The notes: generated by a model not told the origin, from the sequence alone. Positions 34,093 to 43,291 are shown, counted from the stretch's first letter. The stretch: DNA of 64,000 nucleotides from Cryobacterium sp. SO2 (GCF_026151165.2 NZ_CP117849.1:3038001-3102000), one strand, 5' to 3'. Translations and numbers: made by a program.

Positions 34093-35743
34093 GCGCACGC
34101 GCCCGATCCCCTCCCGCCTCACCGATCCCCGAAGTGTTGAAGTTGTCCAGTTGACTGCCGTGCCCCCGACCACCCCGCCCACACCCGCCCCACCCGCGAA
34201 CCCGGCGCACACGTCACCGCTCACCACCGCACCGCTCACCACGGCGCCGGTCAGCGCCGCGACATCGCCCATCCCCAAGCAGCCGTATCGGGCGCCGCAT
34301 CCCACCACACCGCGCCCGGTCACCACCAGCATCCCGATCCTGCGCGCCGACGCCAGCGGGATCGCCGCTGTGCGCGCCTACGAGGATGCGCCGAGCACCT
34401 CCACCACCGCCATCCCGGTGATCGACATCGCCGCGTACACCCGGTCGGTGCTCGACCTCACCATGCGCCTGGCCGAGGTGATCTTCTCGTCCGGCGCCGG
34501 CGCCGAAGACGCCACGGCGGCCATGCTCGCCCTCACCCGGGCGTACGGGCTGCGCGGCACCGAGGCGAACATCACCCACACGATCATCACCCTCACGCAC
34601 GAGGACCAGTCCACCCACGAGTCGATCTCGCGCAGCCGGGACGTCAAGTACCGCACCCTCAACTACGCCAAGCTCACCGCCACGTCTGAGCTGATCGCCG
34701 ACCTCATCGACGAGCCCACGGATGTCGCCGAGGCCCGCAAGCGCCTGGCCACCATTGTCTCCTCCAAGCCCCAGGTCCCCCTGCTCTACCGGCGGCTGGG
34801 CTGGAGCCTGGTCGGCGCCGGCGCCGCGGCGCTCATCGGTGGTGGCCCGATCGTGGTGCTCGCCGCCTTCGTCGCCGCGTTCGTGATCGACTTCCTCACC
34901 ACCGCGCTCGACAAACGCCGGGTGCCGCTGTTCTACCAGACCGTGGTCGGCGGGGCGATCGGTCCGCTGTTCGCGGCGTTCGTTCCACTGGTGGACCCCA
35001 CGGCCACCCCCTCCCTCGTCGTCGTCGCGACCATCATCATGCTCCTGGCCGGGGTCACCACCTTCGGCGCGGTGCACGACACCCTCTCCGGGTTCTACCT
35101 CACCGGAACGGCACGGCTCATCGAGGCGTTGCTGATCACCGGCGGGCTCGTCGCTGGGGTCGCCGGCTCCTCACTGGTGCTCTCCAAGTTCGGTCTCGAC
35201 CTGCGCATCAACGCCGATCTCACGCCCACCCTGGGCGTCCTGGCGATCCAGTTGGCCGCGGCAGTGGTCATCGTGGTGGGCTTCGGCCTGGCCACGCAGG
35301 TGCCCTGGCGGGCCTTCTGGGTGCTCTGCCTGCTCGGGGCGTTGGCCGAAGCGATCTACCTCGGCGCCACGAGCTCCGGCTTCGGCCTGGTCTGGTCCTC
35401 CGGAGCCGCGGCGATGGGCGCCGGGCTCCTGGCGGCGGTCGGCGCGCGCATCGTGCGCACCCCGCCGCTGGTGATCGTGGTGTGCGCCCTGGTGCCGCTG
35501 GTGCCGGGCCTGGCGCTGTTCCGCGGGCTGCTGCAGATGTCCGACGGCGACATCAACGGGTTGCTCAACCTGCTCACCGCCGGCGCGATCGCGGTGGCCC
35601 TCGCGGCCAGCGCCATCCTGGCCCAGCTGATCGTGCAGTACGTCTGGGGTCCGGGCCGCAGCCTGCAGCGCCGGTTCGTGGGGCCGCTTATGGCCCTGCC
35701 CGTTCGGCTGAGCCGCAGCTCCAAGCCGGGCGCTCGCATCTAG
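34085..35743 (+). CDS. thrE: ThrE-type threonine/serine exporter
   Basis: The 552-residue protein has a Pro/Thr-rich N-terminus of about 100 residues, then the ThrE domain (with helical 'VIFSSGAGAEDATAAMLALTRAYGL' before the membrane part) and the second ThrE_2-like five-helix block. ThrE of Corynebacterium exports threonine and serine by proton exchange. The two domains fused in one chain match the corynebacterial form. The ATG overlaps the preceding stop, so it is co-translated with the acyl-CoA dehydrogenase-like gene. Confidence 0.9.
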   Translation: MTERTRPIPSRLTDPRSVEVVQLTAVPPTTPPTPAPPANPAHTSPLTTAPLTTAPVSAATSPIPKQPYRAPHPTTPRPVTTSIPILRADASGIAAVRAYEDAPSTSTTAIPVIDIAAYTRSVLDLTMRLAEVIFSSGAGAEDATAAMLALTRAYGLRGTEANITHTIITLTHEDQSTHESISRSRDVKYRTLNYAKLTATSELIADLIDEPTDVAEARKRLATIVSSKPQVPLLYRRLGWSLVGAGAAALIGGGPIVVLAAFVAAFVIDFLTTALDKRRVPLFYQTVVGGAIGPLFAAFVPLVDPTATPSLVVVATIIMLLAGVTTFGAVHDTLSGFYLTGTARLIEALLITGGLVAGVAGSSLVLSKFGLDLRINADLTPTLGVLAIQLAAAVVIVVGFGLATQVPWRAFWVLCLLGALAEAIYLGATSSGFGLVWSSGAAAMGAGLLAAVGARIVRTPPLVIVVCALVPLVPGLALFRGLLQMSDGDINGLLNLLTAGAIAVALAASAILAQLIVQYVWGPGRSLQRRFVGPLMALPVRLSRSSKPGARI

Positions 35744-35781
35744 GCCCTGGCCGCTGGCCGCTGGCCGATTGCCCTGGCCGA

Positions 35782-35820
35782 CACGTCGGTGGCAGCGCCT
35801 GCCGCGCTGCCACCGACGTG
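35782..35820. terminator. perfect 16-bp-arm hairpin (E)
   Basis: CACGTCGGTGGCAGCG, seven loop bases and the exact complement CGCTGCCACCGACGTG form a stable hairpin between the convergent thrE and 35851 genes. It is followed on neither side by a T-tract. A bidirectional terminator is likely. Confidence 0.8.
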
Positions 35821-35850
35821 GGCGGATCGATCAGTGGGGAACTTCGCCCG

Positions 35851-36096
35851 CTAGTTGGGGACGTCGCCCTCCGCGGTCTCGTCCGACACGTCTTCGTCGA
35901 CGAATCGGTACGGGATCGGTTCTTCGGTCTCCCGGCCCTTGCGGTAGGTGCGGGTGATCGTCTGGCCATCCTCCACGGCCTCGAGCACCACCACGTCCTG
36001 GTACTCCCCATTGGCGTAGTGCAGTTCCACCTCAGTGCCGGACCCGATCACGTTCGGACCGAATAGCACTGCTTTGTACGTTTCCTGTGCGCTCAT
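35851..36096 (-). CDS. small protein of unknown function
   Basis: The 81-residue acidic protein begins 'MSAQETYKAVLFGPNVIGSGTEVELHYANGEYQDVVVLEAV', a beta-rich pattern that could form a small barrel. No recognised family. The ATG at 36096 has 'GGGAGATC' upstream. The 224 bp between it and the divergent microprotein gene hold GC-rich inverted segments but no feature I can assign. Confidence 0.65.
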   Translation of the reverse strand: MSAQETYKAVLFGPNVIGSGTEVELHYANGEYQDVVVLEAVEDGQTITRTYRKGRETEEPIPYRFVDEDVSDETAEGDVPN

Positions 36097-36320
36097 GATC
36101 TCCCGGCTCTCCGTACGACTTCCCGTCCCAGTGACGAGGCGCCTCAACGCAGACAGCCTACGTCGACACCCTCAAAAGGCACAGGGCCCGGCCCGGCCCC
36201 CAAATGGGCGCCCGGGAGGGCCTGGGGCGGCGACGCACGACGCCTCAAGATGCCCTTTGTGTCGAACCCGCGTAGGGTCAGATCATCGGTGCCGCTCGGG
36301 CTCAGGTCGAAGGAGTACAC

Positions 36321-36440
36321 ATGGCTGACAAATCACCCAAGAAGGATGCGACCAAGAAGGTCGCCGGCAAATCACTCAAGGAAAAGCGCGCCGACAAGCA
36401 GGCGAAGTCCGCTGAGACCGAGAAGGCCCGCAAGCGCTAA
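36321..36440 (+). CDS. 39-residue lysine-rich microprotein
   Basis: The short reading frame, 'MADKSPKKDATKKVAGKSL' then 'KEKRADKQAKSAETEKARKR', has GAAGGAG 5 bases upstream of the ATG. It is about 46% Lys/Arg and very hydrophilic. Similar tiny 'KEKRADKQAK' proteins are common in Micrococcales annotations and have no known role; RNA or DNA binding is possible. GGGCG/CGCCC after the stop may form a weak hairpin. Confidence 0.75.
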   Translation: MADKSPKKDATKKVAGKSLKEKRADKQAKSAETEKARKR

Positions 36441-36540
36441 CTCGCTATCCACCGGGCGTTTCCCGCCCGCGTGCGAACGACTCACCGGTGTCACCTGTCC
36501 GCGGGCGGCACCGGTTTCGTCTGCCACCGATGTCCAGGCG

Positions 36541-37677
36541 TCAGACCACGAACCGCACCCCGGCCGCCACCGCCCCGCCGCCGGGCATGTCATCGGCCCG
36601 CACCGCGAAGATCTCCGCCCCCGACAGCAGCGCCCGCCGCAGGATCTCGTCCACCACACCGTAGGTCACGGCATCCTCTGACTCGCTCAGGGTGACCGCC
36701 CCGGTCTGCTCGTCGACCAGGCCGGGCACGCTCTGGTCGATGTCGACGAAGAGCGTGTCCACCGCGCCGTAGGTGGCCGCCCTGGCCACGTCACTCAGGT
36801 CGGTCACCGCACGGCCGTGCGCGGCCCGGCGGGCCATCCGGTCCTTGAGGCCGTCGAGCTCGGCCGCGTAGAGCTCGTCCAGGATGCCCCGCGCCGCCCG
36901 GCCGAGGTCTTCGTCCGGGGTCTCCTCCGGGTTGCCGGCGATGATCCCCTCGGTGAGGTTCGGATAACTGTTCACCGACCGGTAGATGCCCGCCAACGGT
37001 TCGGTCGCGGCCAGGATGAGCGGCAGGTCGAGGCCGCTCAGCACGGGGCGCAGGGCCCGGTCGATGGCCCGCGCATACTGACGCATCCGCACCTTCTGGC
37101 CCTCTCCGCCCTGGATGCGGCCGCCCATGATGTGCTTGTCCTGCGTGCGGCCGTTGATCGACGGCAGTCCCACGGCGTCGGCGACGTCGCTGGGCAGCCC
37201 GGGCACCGACACCGCGTAGACCGGGCTTTCCGCGCTGATCTCCAGCAGGCGCACCGAGTTCTGGGCGAGGGCCAGCACGAACGCCGCCTGCGGGAAGGTG
37301 ACCGCGCGCAGCAGCGGCTTGAGGTAGTACCGGTCGGAGACCTCCAGCGCCGAACTGAGCCGGTTGGGCAGCCGGAAGGTGCGCACACTGTGCGGGGTGG
37401 CGAAGATGGCCAGGCTGTACGACAGCGACCGCCAGAAATCGGAGTCCTCGATGAGGTCGTCCAGGGTCTCCTGCAGAGCCTCGATCAAGCCCTTGTCGGT
37501 GTCGGCATCGCGCAATTGCTGCACGGCCTCTGTTGTCGAGTTCTTCAGTTCCACCCTGGCCTTCTCCGAGTCCTGCGGCAGCGGGGTGGTGCTCAGGTAG
37601 ATCGAGACGCACGGATGCGTGCGCACTGCGGCCAGGGTGTCGACGTCGTCTCGGGTGGGTATGTCGGTGTGCAACAC
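36541..37677 (-). CDS. baeRF-type release-factor-fold protein
   Basis: The 378-residue protein has the features of bacterial archaeo-eukaryotic release factor (baeRF) homologues: 'PCVSIYLSTTPLPQDSEKARVELKNSTTEAVQQL' near the start, and a C-terminal L7Ae-like segment '...VDTLFVDIDQSVPG...DEILRRALLSGAEIFAVRADDMPGGGAVAAGVRFVV'. These families are thought to act on stalled ribosomes or nucleotide signals, but none is well characterised. It is monocistronic. Confidence 0.75.
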   Translation of the reverse strand: MLHTDIPTRDDVDTLAAVRTHPCVSIYLSTTPLPQDSEKARVELKNSTTEAVQQLRDADTDKGLIEALQETLDDLIEDSDFWRSLSYSLAIFATPHSVRTFRLPNRLSSALEVSDRYYLKPLLRAVTFPQAAFVLALAQNSVRLLEISAESPVYAVSVPGLPSDVADAVGLPSINGRTQDKHIMGGRIQGGEGQKVRMRQYARAIDRALRPVLSGLDLPLILAATEPLAGIYRSVNSYPNLTEGIIAGNPEETPDEDLGRAARGILDELYAAELDGLKDRMARRAAHGRAVTDLSDVARAATYGAVDTLFVDIDQSVPGLVDEQTGAVTLSESEDAVTYGVVDEILRRALLSGAEIFAVRADDMPGGGAVAAGVRFVV

Positions 37678-37752
37678 GGCACGGGCTCCTTCGCATCTGG
37701 GTGCCCACGTGCCAGCCCCCAGCTCGACCGTGAGCCTCTTACCCGGCCCACT

Positions 37753-38550
37753 CTAACCACTCGGCCCACTTCTCATAAGGGCGGCGACGGCCTCCTCACC
37801 GCGGATCACGGCGAGCATCGCCAGGACCTCGTCGACGACGGCGGCGGTGACCCCCGAGCAGACGATGCTGTACCGTCCGACGGCCTGCAGCCCGTCGGAG
37901 CGCACCCGGATCACCGCCCAGCCCACCTCCTCGAGCGCCGCGTCCTTCTCCAGGTCCGAGACCTCCTTCAGACCGCGGTGCGACGTCTTCTCTCGGCCGG
38001 GCGAGTCATATTCGATGGCCACCATGAGCGCCGGGATGATGATGTCCGGCCACACCTCCGGCTTGCCGTAGAAGCTCCGGTTGACCCGGATCGCGTTCAC
38101 CCGGTGCGGCAGCCGGATGCGTTCGCCCAGCAACATCCGCAGCTTCTGCTCCGCCTGCGAGGTGCGGGTTCGCAGGCCGGGCTTCATGAAGGGCACGCCG
38201 CCCTCCTGCCGGGCCGCGGGCGCCTGCGCGTTGCGTTGGCACTTCGGACAGCCCGGACCGGTGAGGGCCTCCCGCACGGTGGCCCGATACCGCGAGTGCC
38301 CGCGTGTGCAGACCCACTCGTACTCGGCCCCGATCCGGGTCTCCTGGGCCAGTGCCGCCAGCCCGGCGGGGGCCGCCTTCCGCAGCAGTTGCTCGCGGCT
38401 GCGCGTGGTCTCGGCGAGCAGCATGCACAGCGGGCAGGCCCGCTGCAGAGTGATGCGCGCCTGCCCGGCATCCGCCCCGTGCCCGCACCGGAACCGCACG
38501 GCGATGCCCGCCGTGCCCGCGCCGCCTGCATCGTCTCCCGCGCCGTCCAT
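37753..38550 (-). CDS. zinc-ribbon plus nuclease-like protein
   Basis: The 265-residue protein has two zinc-binding segments: 'RFRCGHG...ACPLC' (about residues 19-42) and 'YEWVCTRGHSRYRATVREALTGPGCPKC' (about 77-104). A Vsr/DUF559-like nuclease segment follows, with 'VWPDIIIPALMVAIEYDSPGREKTSHRG...EEVGWAVIRVRSDGL'. The combination suggests a DNA- or RNA-targeting enzyme. I do not know a characterised example. ATG 38550 is chosen; upstream in-frame codons are not conserved-looking. Confidence 0.65.
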   Translation of the reverse strand: MDGAGDDAGGAGTAGIAVRFRCGHGADAGQARITLQRACPLCMLLAETTRSREQLLRKAAPAGLAALAQETRIGAEYEWVCTRGHSRYRATVREALTGPGCPKCQRNAQAPAARQEGGVPFMKPGLRTRTSQAEQKLRMLLGERIRLPHRVNAIRVNRSFYGKPEVWPDIIIPALMVAIEYDSPGREKTSHRGLKEVSDLEKDAALEEVGWAVIRVRSDGLQAVGRYSIVCSGVTAAVVDEVLAMLAVIRGEEAVAALMRSGPSG

Positions 38551-38643
38551 TCGCCTCCGCCTGTCGCCGCTGTGACCCCGAAAACCGAGCTGCCACCACG
38601 CTAACAACGGCCGGCGACATCGTCACCGGGCCTGGCGGCAGTC

Positions 38644-38697
38644 ACTTCGGAACATCGCACAGTAGCCGGCCGAGTGGACCCTGCGAAGTTCCGAAGT
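38644..38697. terminator. palindrome D (54 bp)
   Basis: Arms ACTTCGGAACaTCGCA / TGCGAaGTTCCGAAGT are complementary except one position and enclose a 22-base loop. It abuts the stop of the ankyrin gene and lies between two minus-strand genes. It is a single copy in this window. Confidence 0.75.
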
Positions 38698-39113
38698 CAG
38701 CTGGCGCCGGCGTGCGCCTCGAGGACCTCGCGCATGCGCGGCAGGGCGAACTGGTCGGCGATCTGGATGCCGGAGTGGCTGCCCAGGTCGGGGTCGGCCC
38801 CGGCCTGCAGCAGGTCGAGCAGGATCGCCTCGTTGCCCCGGAACACCGCGCAGGCCAACGCTGTCTGGCCCATGTTGTTCACGACGGATGTGTCGGCGCC
38901 TCGGCGAAGCAGCTCGCGCACGGTGTCGAGCTGCTGCCCATAGGCGGCCACGATCAGCAGACTGTCGCCGCGCCCGTTGACCAGGTCGATGGACACCCCG
39001 GCGTCGATCATCTCGCCGAGCGGCCCGGTGAGCCCGTCGCGGGCGAGTTCGAAGACGCCCTCGACGACGGCGGCCGACGGTTCGGTCGCCTGGTCTTCCG
39101 CGCGCGCTGTCAT
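38697..39113 (-). CDS. ankyrin-repeat protein
   Basis: The 138-residue protein has about three ankyrin repeats. 'NGRGDSLLIVAAYGQQLDTVRELLRRGADTSVVNNMGQTALACAVFRGNEAILLDLLQAGADPDLGSHSG' contains two classic units. It is soluble, with a protein-protein interaction role likely. ATG 39113 is chosen because the upstream frame is not repeat-like. The stop touches palindrome D. Confidence 0.85.
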   Translation of the reverse strand: MTARAEDQATEPSAAVVEGVFELARDGLTGPLGEMIDAGVSIDLVNGRGDSLLIVAAYGQQLDTVRELLRRGADTSVVNNMGQTALACAVFRGNEAILLDLLQAGADPDLGSHSGIQIADQFALPRMREVLEAHAGAS

Positions 39114-39252
39114 GATCGTCTCCCGGTGTCTCGAACAGAAGAACCGCCAGGCCATCGGCCTGCCGGTTCTGGTGAGTTGGTCAAGTCTATCCGCGGCTCC
39201 GGGCTCCCCTGCCAATGCCTGGACGGTTCTGGCGCACAAGCAGCGCCGCGCA

Positions 39253-39271
39253 TTAGGGTAGGCTAACCAAA
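39253..39271. promoter_or_regulatory. IdeR/DtxR iron box
   Basis: TTAGGGTAGGCTAACCAAA matches the DtxR/IdeR consensus (TTAGGTTAGGCTAACCTAA) at 17 of 19 bases. It lies 55 bp upstream of the siderophore binding-protein start. Under iron the repressor would bind here and silence the four-gene import operon. Confidence 0.85.
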
Positions 39272-39326
39272 GTCACGACACCTTCGGGTCCGTCGTCCCC
39301 GTCCCCCACACGAAATTTGGAATCAT

Positions 39327-40346
39327 ATGTCGATCCCCCGCTTTCTCGGCCTCAGCGCGGCCGCAGTTATGACCATCGGCCTTGCCGCCTGCTCCACCTC
39401 CGCTGCGGAGACCTCCGACTCGACGTCGACCGCCAGCGGCGCCTTCCCCGTGACCGTCGAGCACGCTCTCGGAGAGACCGTGATCGAGAAGCAGCCCGAA
39501 CGGGTCACCACAATCGGCTGGGGCAACCAGGACGTCGCGCTCGCGCTCGGCGTCGCTCCCGTCGGCGTCGACGACCAGACCTGGTCGATGGACGGCAGCG
39601 ATGGGCTCGGCGTCTACGACTGGACCCTCGACGCCTACAAGGCGCTCGGCGCTGACGAGCCGGTGGTGTTCTCCACCGCAGACGGCACCGACTTCGAAGC
39701 GATCGCCGACACCCAGCCCGACGTCATCCTCGCCGGCTACTCCGGCGTCACCGAGGAGGACTACGCCACTCTGAGCGAGATCGCGCCGACCGTCGCCTAC
39801 CCCGATGCCGCCTGGCTCACCCCGTGGCGCGACGTCATCCTCACCGACTCCGCTGCTCTCGGGCTCGCCGACAAGGGCCAGGCGCTCGTCGACGACCTCG
39901 ACCAGCAGATCGCTGACGCCACGGCAGACTCCGCATTCGAGGGAAAGAAGGCGGCGTTCTTCTACATGAGCGCAGCCGACCTCTCCACGATCTCGATCTA
40001 CGGTCAGGGCGACTCGCGCACGGCCTTCCTCTCCGATCTCGGCTTCGACCTGCCCGAGCTTGCCGGTGACGGCGACACCTTCTACCAGGACATCAGCGCC
40101 GAGAACGCCGATCAGCTGGCCGACATCGACGTGATCGTCAGCTACGGCGATAGCGACGAGCTCCTCAAAGCACTGCAGGCCGACCCGCTGTGGAGCACGC
40201 TGACGGCTGTGCAGAACGGCGCAGTCGTCTCGGTCGGATCCGGCGATGCCCTCAGCGGCGCCGTCACGCCGACCGCGCTGTCGATCCCGTGGATGCTGAA
40301 GGACTACGTCGCCCTGCTGGACGGTGCCGTCGCGCTCGCGAAGTGA
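39327..40346 (+). CDS. iron-siderophore binding lipoprotein
   Basis: The 339-residue FepB/FhuD-type periplasmic-binding-like lipoprotein has signal peptide and lipobox Cys22 ('GLAACS'). 'PERVTTIGWGNQDVALALGVAPVGVD' is the hallmark of the TroA-like family. It captures ferric siderophores for the downstream permeases. An IdeR box lies upstream. Its TGA overlaps the next GTG start (GTGA). Confidence 0.93.
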   Translation: MSIPRFLGLSAAAVMTIGLAACSTSAAETSDSTSTASGAFPVTVEHALGETVIEKQPERVTTIGWGNQDVALALGVAPVGVDDQTWSMDGSDGLGVYDWTLDAYKALGADEPVVFSTADGTDFEAIADTQPDVILAGYSGVTEEDYATLSEIAPTVAYPDAAWLTPWRDVILTDSAALGLADKGQALVDDLDQQIADATADSAFEGKKAAFFYMSAADLSTISIYGQGDSRTAFLSDLGFDLPELAGDGDTFYQDISAENADQLADIDVIVSYGDSDELLKALQADPLWSTLTAVQNGAVVSVGSGDALSGAVTPTALSIPWMLKDYVALLDGAVALAK

Positions 40347-41407
40347 CCTCAGTACACGCACCGGTCGATGACCGCCGCCGCGCCCCCGCCGCTCAGGTAG
40401 GGGCGCGGCGGCGCGCTCTGACGATCGCTGGTTTGATGGTCGGCGTTGGCCTCGCCATCCTGCTCTCCCTGGCATTCGGGTCGCGAACCGTCTCGCTCGC
40501 GGAGATCGTCGACGGATTGACCTCCTGGGTGCAGGGGCAGACGCCCGCGGACATCGGAGCGATCGCGGTGCAGGAGCGCATCCCTCGCACTGTGCTGGCC
40601 CTCATGGCCGGCGCAGCGCTCGCGCTGTCGGGGGCGCTGATGCAAGCGATCACCCGCAACCCCATCGCCGACCCCGGCATCCTCGGCGTGAACACCGGCG
40701 CCGCGCTCGCCGTCGTGTGCGGAATCGCATTCTTCGGGATCACCTCGCCGTACCAGTACCTCTGGCTCGCCCTGGGTGGCGCCATCCTGACGTCCGTCTT
40801 CGTCTACAACGTCGGCTCGGTCGGACCTGGCGGCTCCACGCCCATCAAGCTTGCGCTCGCCGGAGCGGCGACCACGGCGGCGTTGGGCTCCCTGGTCAGT
40901 GCGGTCCTGCTGCCCCGTACCGCAGCGATGGATACCTTCCGCTTCTGGCAGGTCGGCGGCGTCGGCGGAGCCGACTGGGGCACGATGGCGGTCATCGCCC
41001 CCCTGCTCGTGGCTGGCACCCTGGTCGCATTCATCTGCGCACCCGCGCTGAACGCGCTTGCCCTCGGTGACGACGTCGCCGTGGGACTCGGCGTGCGCAT
41101 CGGTCGCACCCGGCTGCTCGCCGCCGTGGCGGGCGTTGTGCTCTGCGCCGCCGTCACCGCGGTCGCCGGTCCCATCGCCTTCGTCGGTCTCATGGTTCCG
41201 CATGTGGTGCGGATGCTCGTCGGCCCGGATCAGCGCTGGATGCTGCCACTCTCGGCGCTGGGCGGCGCCATCCTGCTGACCCTCGCAGACACGATCGGAC
41301 GACTCATCGGCTACCCCGGCGAGACGGAAGCGGGCATCGTCACCGCCTTCGTCGGCGCTCCCGTCCTCGTCATCATCGCCCGCCGCAGCCGGATGAGGGC
41401 CCTCTGA
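40343..41407 (+). CDS. iron-siderophore permease 1 (FecCD family)
   Basis: The 354-residue FecCD permease has about nine to ten membrane helices, with 'ERIPRTVLALMAGAALALSGALMQAITRNPIADPGILGVNTGAAL' and the C-terminal coupling loop 'GPIAFVGLMVPHVVRMLVGPDQRWMLPLSALGGAILLTLADTIGR'. It pairs with the second permease to form the heterodimeric channel. GTG 40343 overlaps the binding-protein stop. Confidence 0.93.
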   Translation: MTSVHAPVDDRRRAPAAQVGARRRALTIAGLMVGVGLAILLSLAFGSRTVSLAEIVDGLTSWVQGQTPADIGAIAVQERIPRTVLALMAGAALALSGALMQAITRNPIADPGILGVNTGAALAVVCGIAFFGITSPYQYLWLALGGAILTSVFVYNVGSVGPGGSTPIKLALAGAATTAALGSLVSAVLLPRTAAMDTFRFWQVGGVGGADWGTMAVIAPLLVAGTLVAFICAPALNALALGDDVAVGLGVRIGRTRLLAAVAGVVLCAAVTAVAGPIAFVGLMVPHVVRMLVGPDQRWMLPLSALGGAILLTLADTIGRLIGYPGETEAGIVTAFVGAPVLVIIARRSRMRAL

Positions 41408-41408
41408 C

Positions 41409-42467
41409 ATGACCACTCTCCCCGCAACGCTCGATCTCGCTGCGCGCACGGCGCTGGTCCGTGCCGGCCGCATCCGCCGCTCCCGTCGTCGTCTCCTCGT
41501 CATCGGCTGCCTCGCCGTCGCAGTTCTGGCGCTCATGGCCGCCGTGATCATGGTCGGCAACACGATCTACCCGGTCTCGGACGTACTCGCCGTCATGCGC
41601 GGAGAAAGCGTGCCCGGAGCATCCTTCACCGTCGGCACCCTGCGCATCCCACGGGCGCTCATCGGAGCCCTGGCCGGACTCGCCTTCGGCGCAGCCGGCA
41701 CGACGTTCCAGACGATGCTGCGCAACCCCCTCGCCAGCCCGGATGTGATCGGCATCAGCGCAGGGGCCAGCGCGGCCGCCGTCGTCTGCCTCGTCGTGCT
41801 GCGCTGGAGCGGCACCGCCACCATGTTCGCCGCTCTCATCGCCGGCGTCGCCACGGCCGCGGCCATCTACTTCGCCGCCCGTGGCGGCGAGTCCACCGGC
41901 GGCCGGCTCATCCTCATCGGCATCGGCATCGGCGCGATGCTGGACGCGGTCGTCAACTACGCGATCCAGCGGGCGGCCGAATGGGATGTCGCCGTCGCCA
42001 TGCGCTGGCTCACCGGCAGCCTCAACGGCTCCCGCTGGGAGAACGTCCTCCCGCTCGGCATCGCCGTGGCCGTGCTGCTGCCACTCCTCGCCCTGCTCTC
42101 GAGGCAACTACGAGCGCTGGAGCTCGGCGACGCCGCTGCGACGTCGCTGGGCGTGCGGGTGGACCATGCCCGGATCCTGCTCGTCCTCGCCGCGGTCGCC
42201 CTCACCTGCTTCGCAACCGCGACCACGGGGCCAATCGCCTTCGTGGCATTCCTTGCCGGCCCCATCGTGAGCAGGCTGGTCGGTCACGGCTCCTCGCTGA
42301 CCATCCCCGCAGCGCTCATGGGGGCCTGCCTGGTTCTCACCTCCGATCTCATCGGCCAATTCGCCTTCGACACCCGGTTCCCGGTCGGGGTGATCACCGG
42401 CATCCTCGGTGCCCCCTATCTGCTTTTTCTACTGATTCGCACATCCCGCCGCGGAGGATCCTCATGA
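41409..42467 (+). CDS. iron-siderophore permease 2 (FecCD family)
   Basis: The 352-residue FecCD permease has 'RIPRALIGALAGLAFGAAGTTFQTMLRNPLASPDVIGISAGASAAAV' and 'GPIAFVAFLAGPIVSRLVGHGSSLTIPAALMGACLVLTSDLIGQFAF'. It is the partner of the gene upstream, starting 1 bp after its stop. Its stop overlaps the ATPase start (ATGA). Confidence 0.93.
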   Translation: MTTLPATLDLAARTALVRAGRIRRSRRRLLVIGCLAVAVLALMAAVIMVGNTIYPVSDVLAVMRGESVPGASFTVGTLRIPRALIGALAGLAFGAAGTTFQTMLRNPLASPDVIGISAGASAAAVVCLVVLRWSGTATMFAALIAGVATAAAIYFAARGGESTGGRLILIGIGIGAMLDAVVNYAIQRAAEWDVAVAMRWLTGSLNGSRWENVLPLGIAVAVLLPLLALLSRQLRALELGDAAATSLGVRVDHARILLVLAAVALTCFATATTGPIAFVAFLAGPIVSRLVGHGSSLTIPAALMGACLVLTSDLIGQFAFDTRFPVGVITGILGAPYLLFLLIRTSRRGGSS

Positions 42468-43291
42468 GTGCACAACATCGACTCACCGCCGAAGCCCTGG
42501 TGTCGGGCTACGGCAGCACGACCGTTGTCGACGGCGTCGACGTCGAACTGCCGGCCGGGCGCATCACCGTGATCGTCGGGGCCAACGCCTGCGGCAAGTC
42601 GACGCTGCTGAAGACGCTGGCGCGACTCATCACGCCCACCAGCGGTGCTGTTGTGCTCGACGGCAAACGGATCAGCGAGCTGCACACCAAACAACTGGCA
42701 CGCACCATGGGCCTCCTCCCTCAGCAGCCGATCGCGCCAGAGGGAATCGCCGTGGCCGACCTCGTCGGGCGCGGACGGCATCCGTACCAGAAGCTGTTCC
42801 GGTCCTGGACGACGGACGACGACAGGGCCGTCGTCGAGGCGCTGGAGGCGACCGGCGTCGCCGATCTCGCCGACCGCAGCGTCGACGAGCTCTCCGGCGG
42901 CCAGCGCCAGAGGGTGTGGATCGCCCTGGCGCTCGCTCAGGAGACCGATATTCTCCTGCTGGACGAGCCGACGACGTTCCTCGACATCGCACACCAGGTC
43001 GAGGTCCTCGACCTGCTCACCGACCTCAACCGCCGTCGCGGCACCACGATCGTCATGGTGTTGCACGATGTGAACCTCGCGATCCGCTACGCGGACACCA
43101 TCGTGGCGGTCAAAGACGGCAAGGTGCTCGCCATGGGCGACCCGTCCGAGGTCGTCACCTCCACGCTCATCGAAGAGGTTTTCGGCCTCCCCAACTGCAT
43201 CACCAGCGATCCGGTTTCAGGCAAGCCGATGGTCACACCGATCGGGCGCCATCACGTCCGCTTGACCGAAGCGGCGAAGCATCCGGCCTAG
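42464..43291 (+). CDS. iron-siderophore ABC ATPase (FecE/FepC type)
   Basis: The 275-residue ATPase has 'VIVGANACGKSTLLKTLARLITPTSGAVVLDGK' (Walker A with a Cys, GANACGKS, common in this family), signature LSGGQRQRVWIALALAQETDILLLDEPTTFLDIAHQ, and the H-loop 'VLHDVNLA'. It energises the two permeases. It is the last gene of the IdeR-controlled operon; its stop overlaps that of the convergent hydrolase by 4 bp. Confidence 0.94.
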   Translation: MSAQHRLTAEALVSGYGSTTVVDGVDVELPAGRITVIVGANACGKSTLLKTLARLITPTSGAVVLDGKRISELHTKQLARTMGLLPQQPIAPEGIAVADLVGRGRHPYQKLFRSWTTDDDRAVVEALEATGVADLADRSVDELSGGQRQRVWIALALAQETDILLLDEPTTFLDIAHQVEVLDLLTDLNRRRGTTIVMVLHDVNLAIRYADTIVAVKDGKVLAMGDPSEVVTSTLIEEVFGLPNCITSDPVSGKPMVTPIGRHHVRLTEAAKHPA

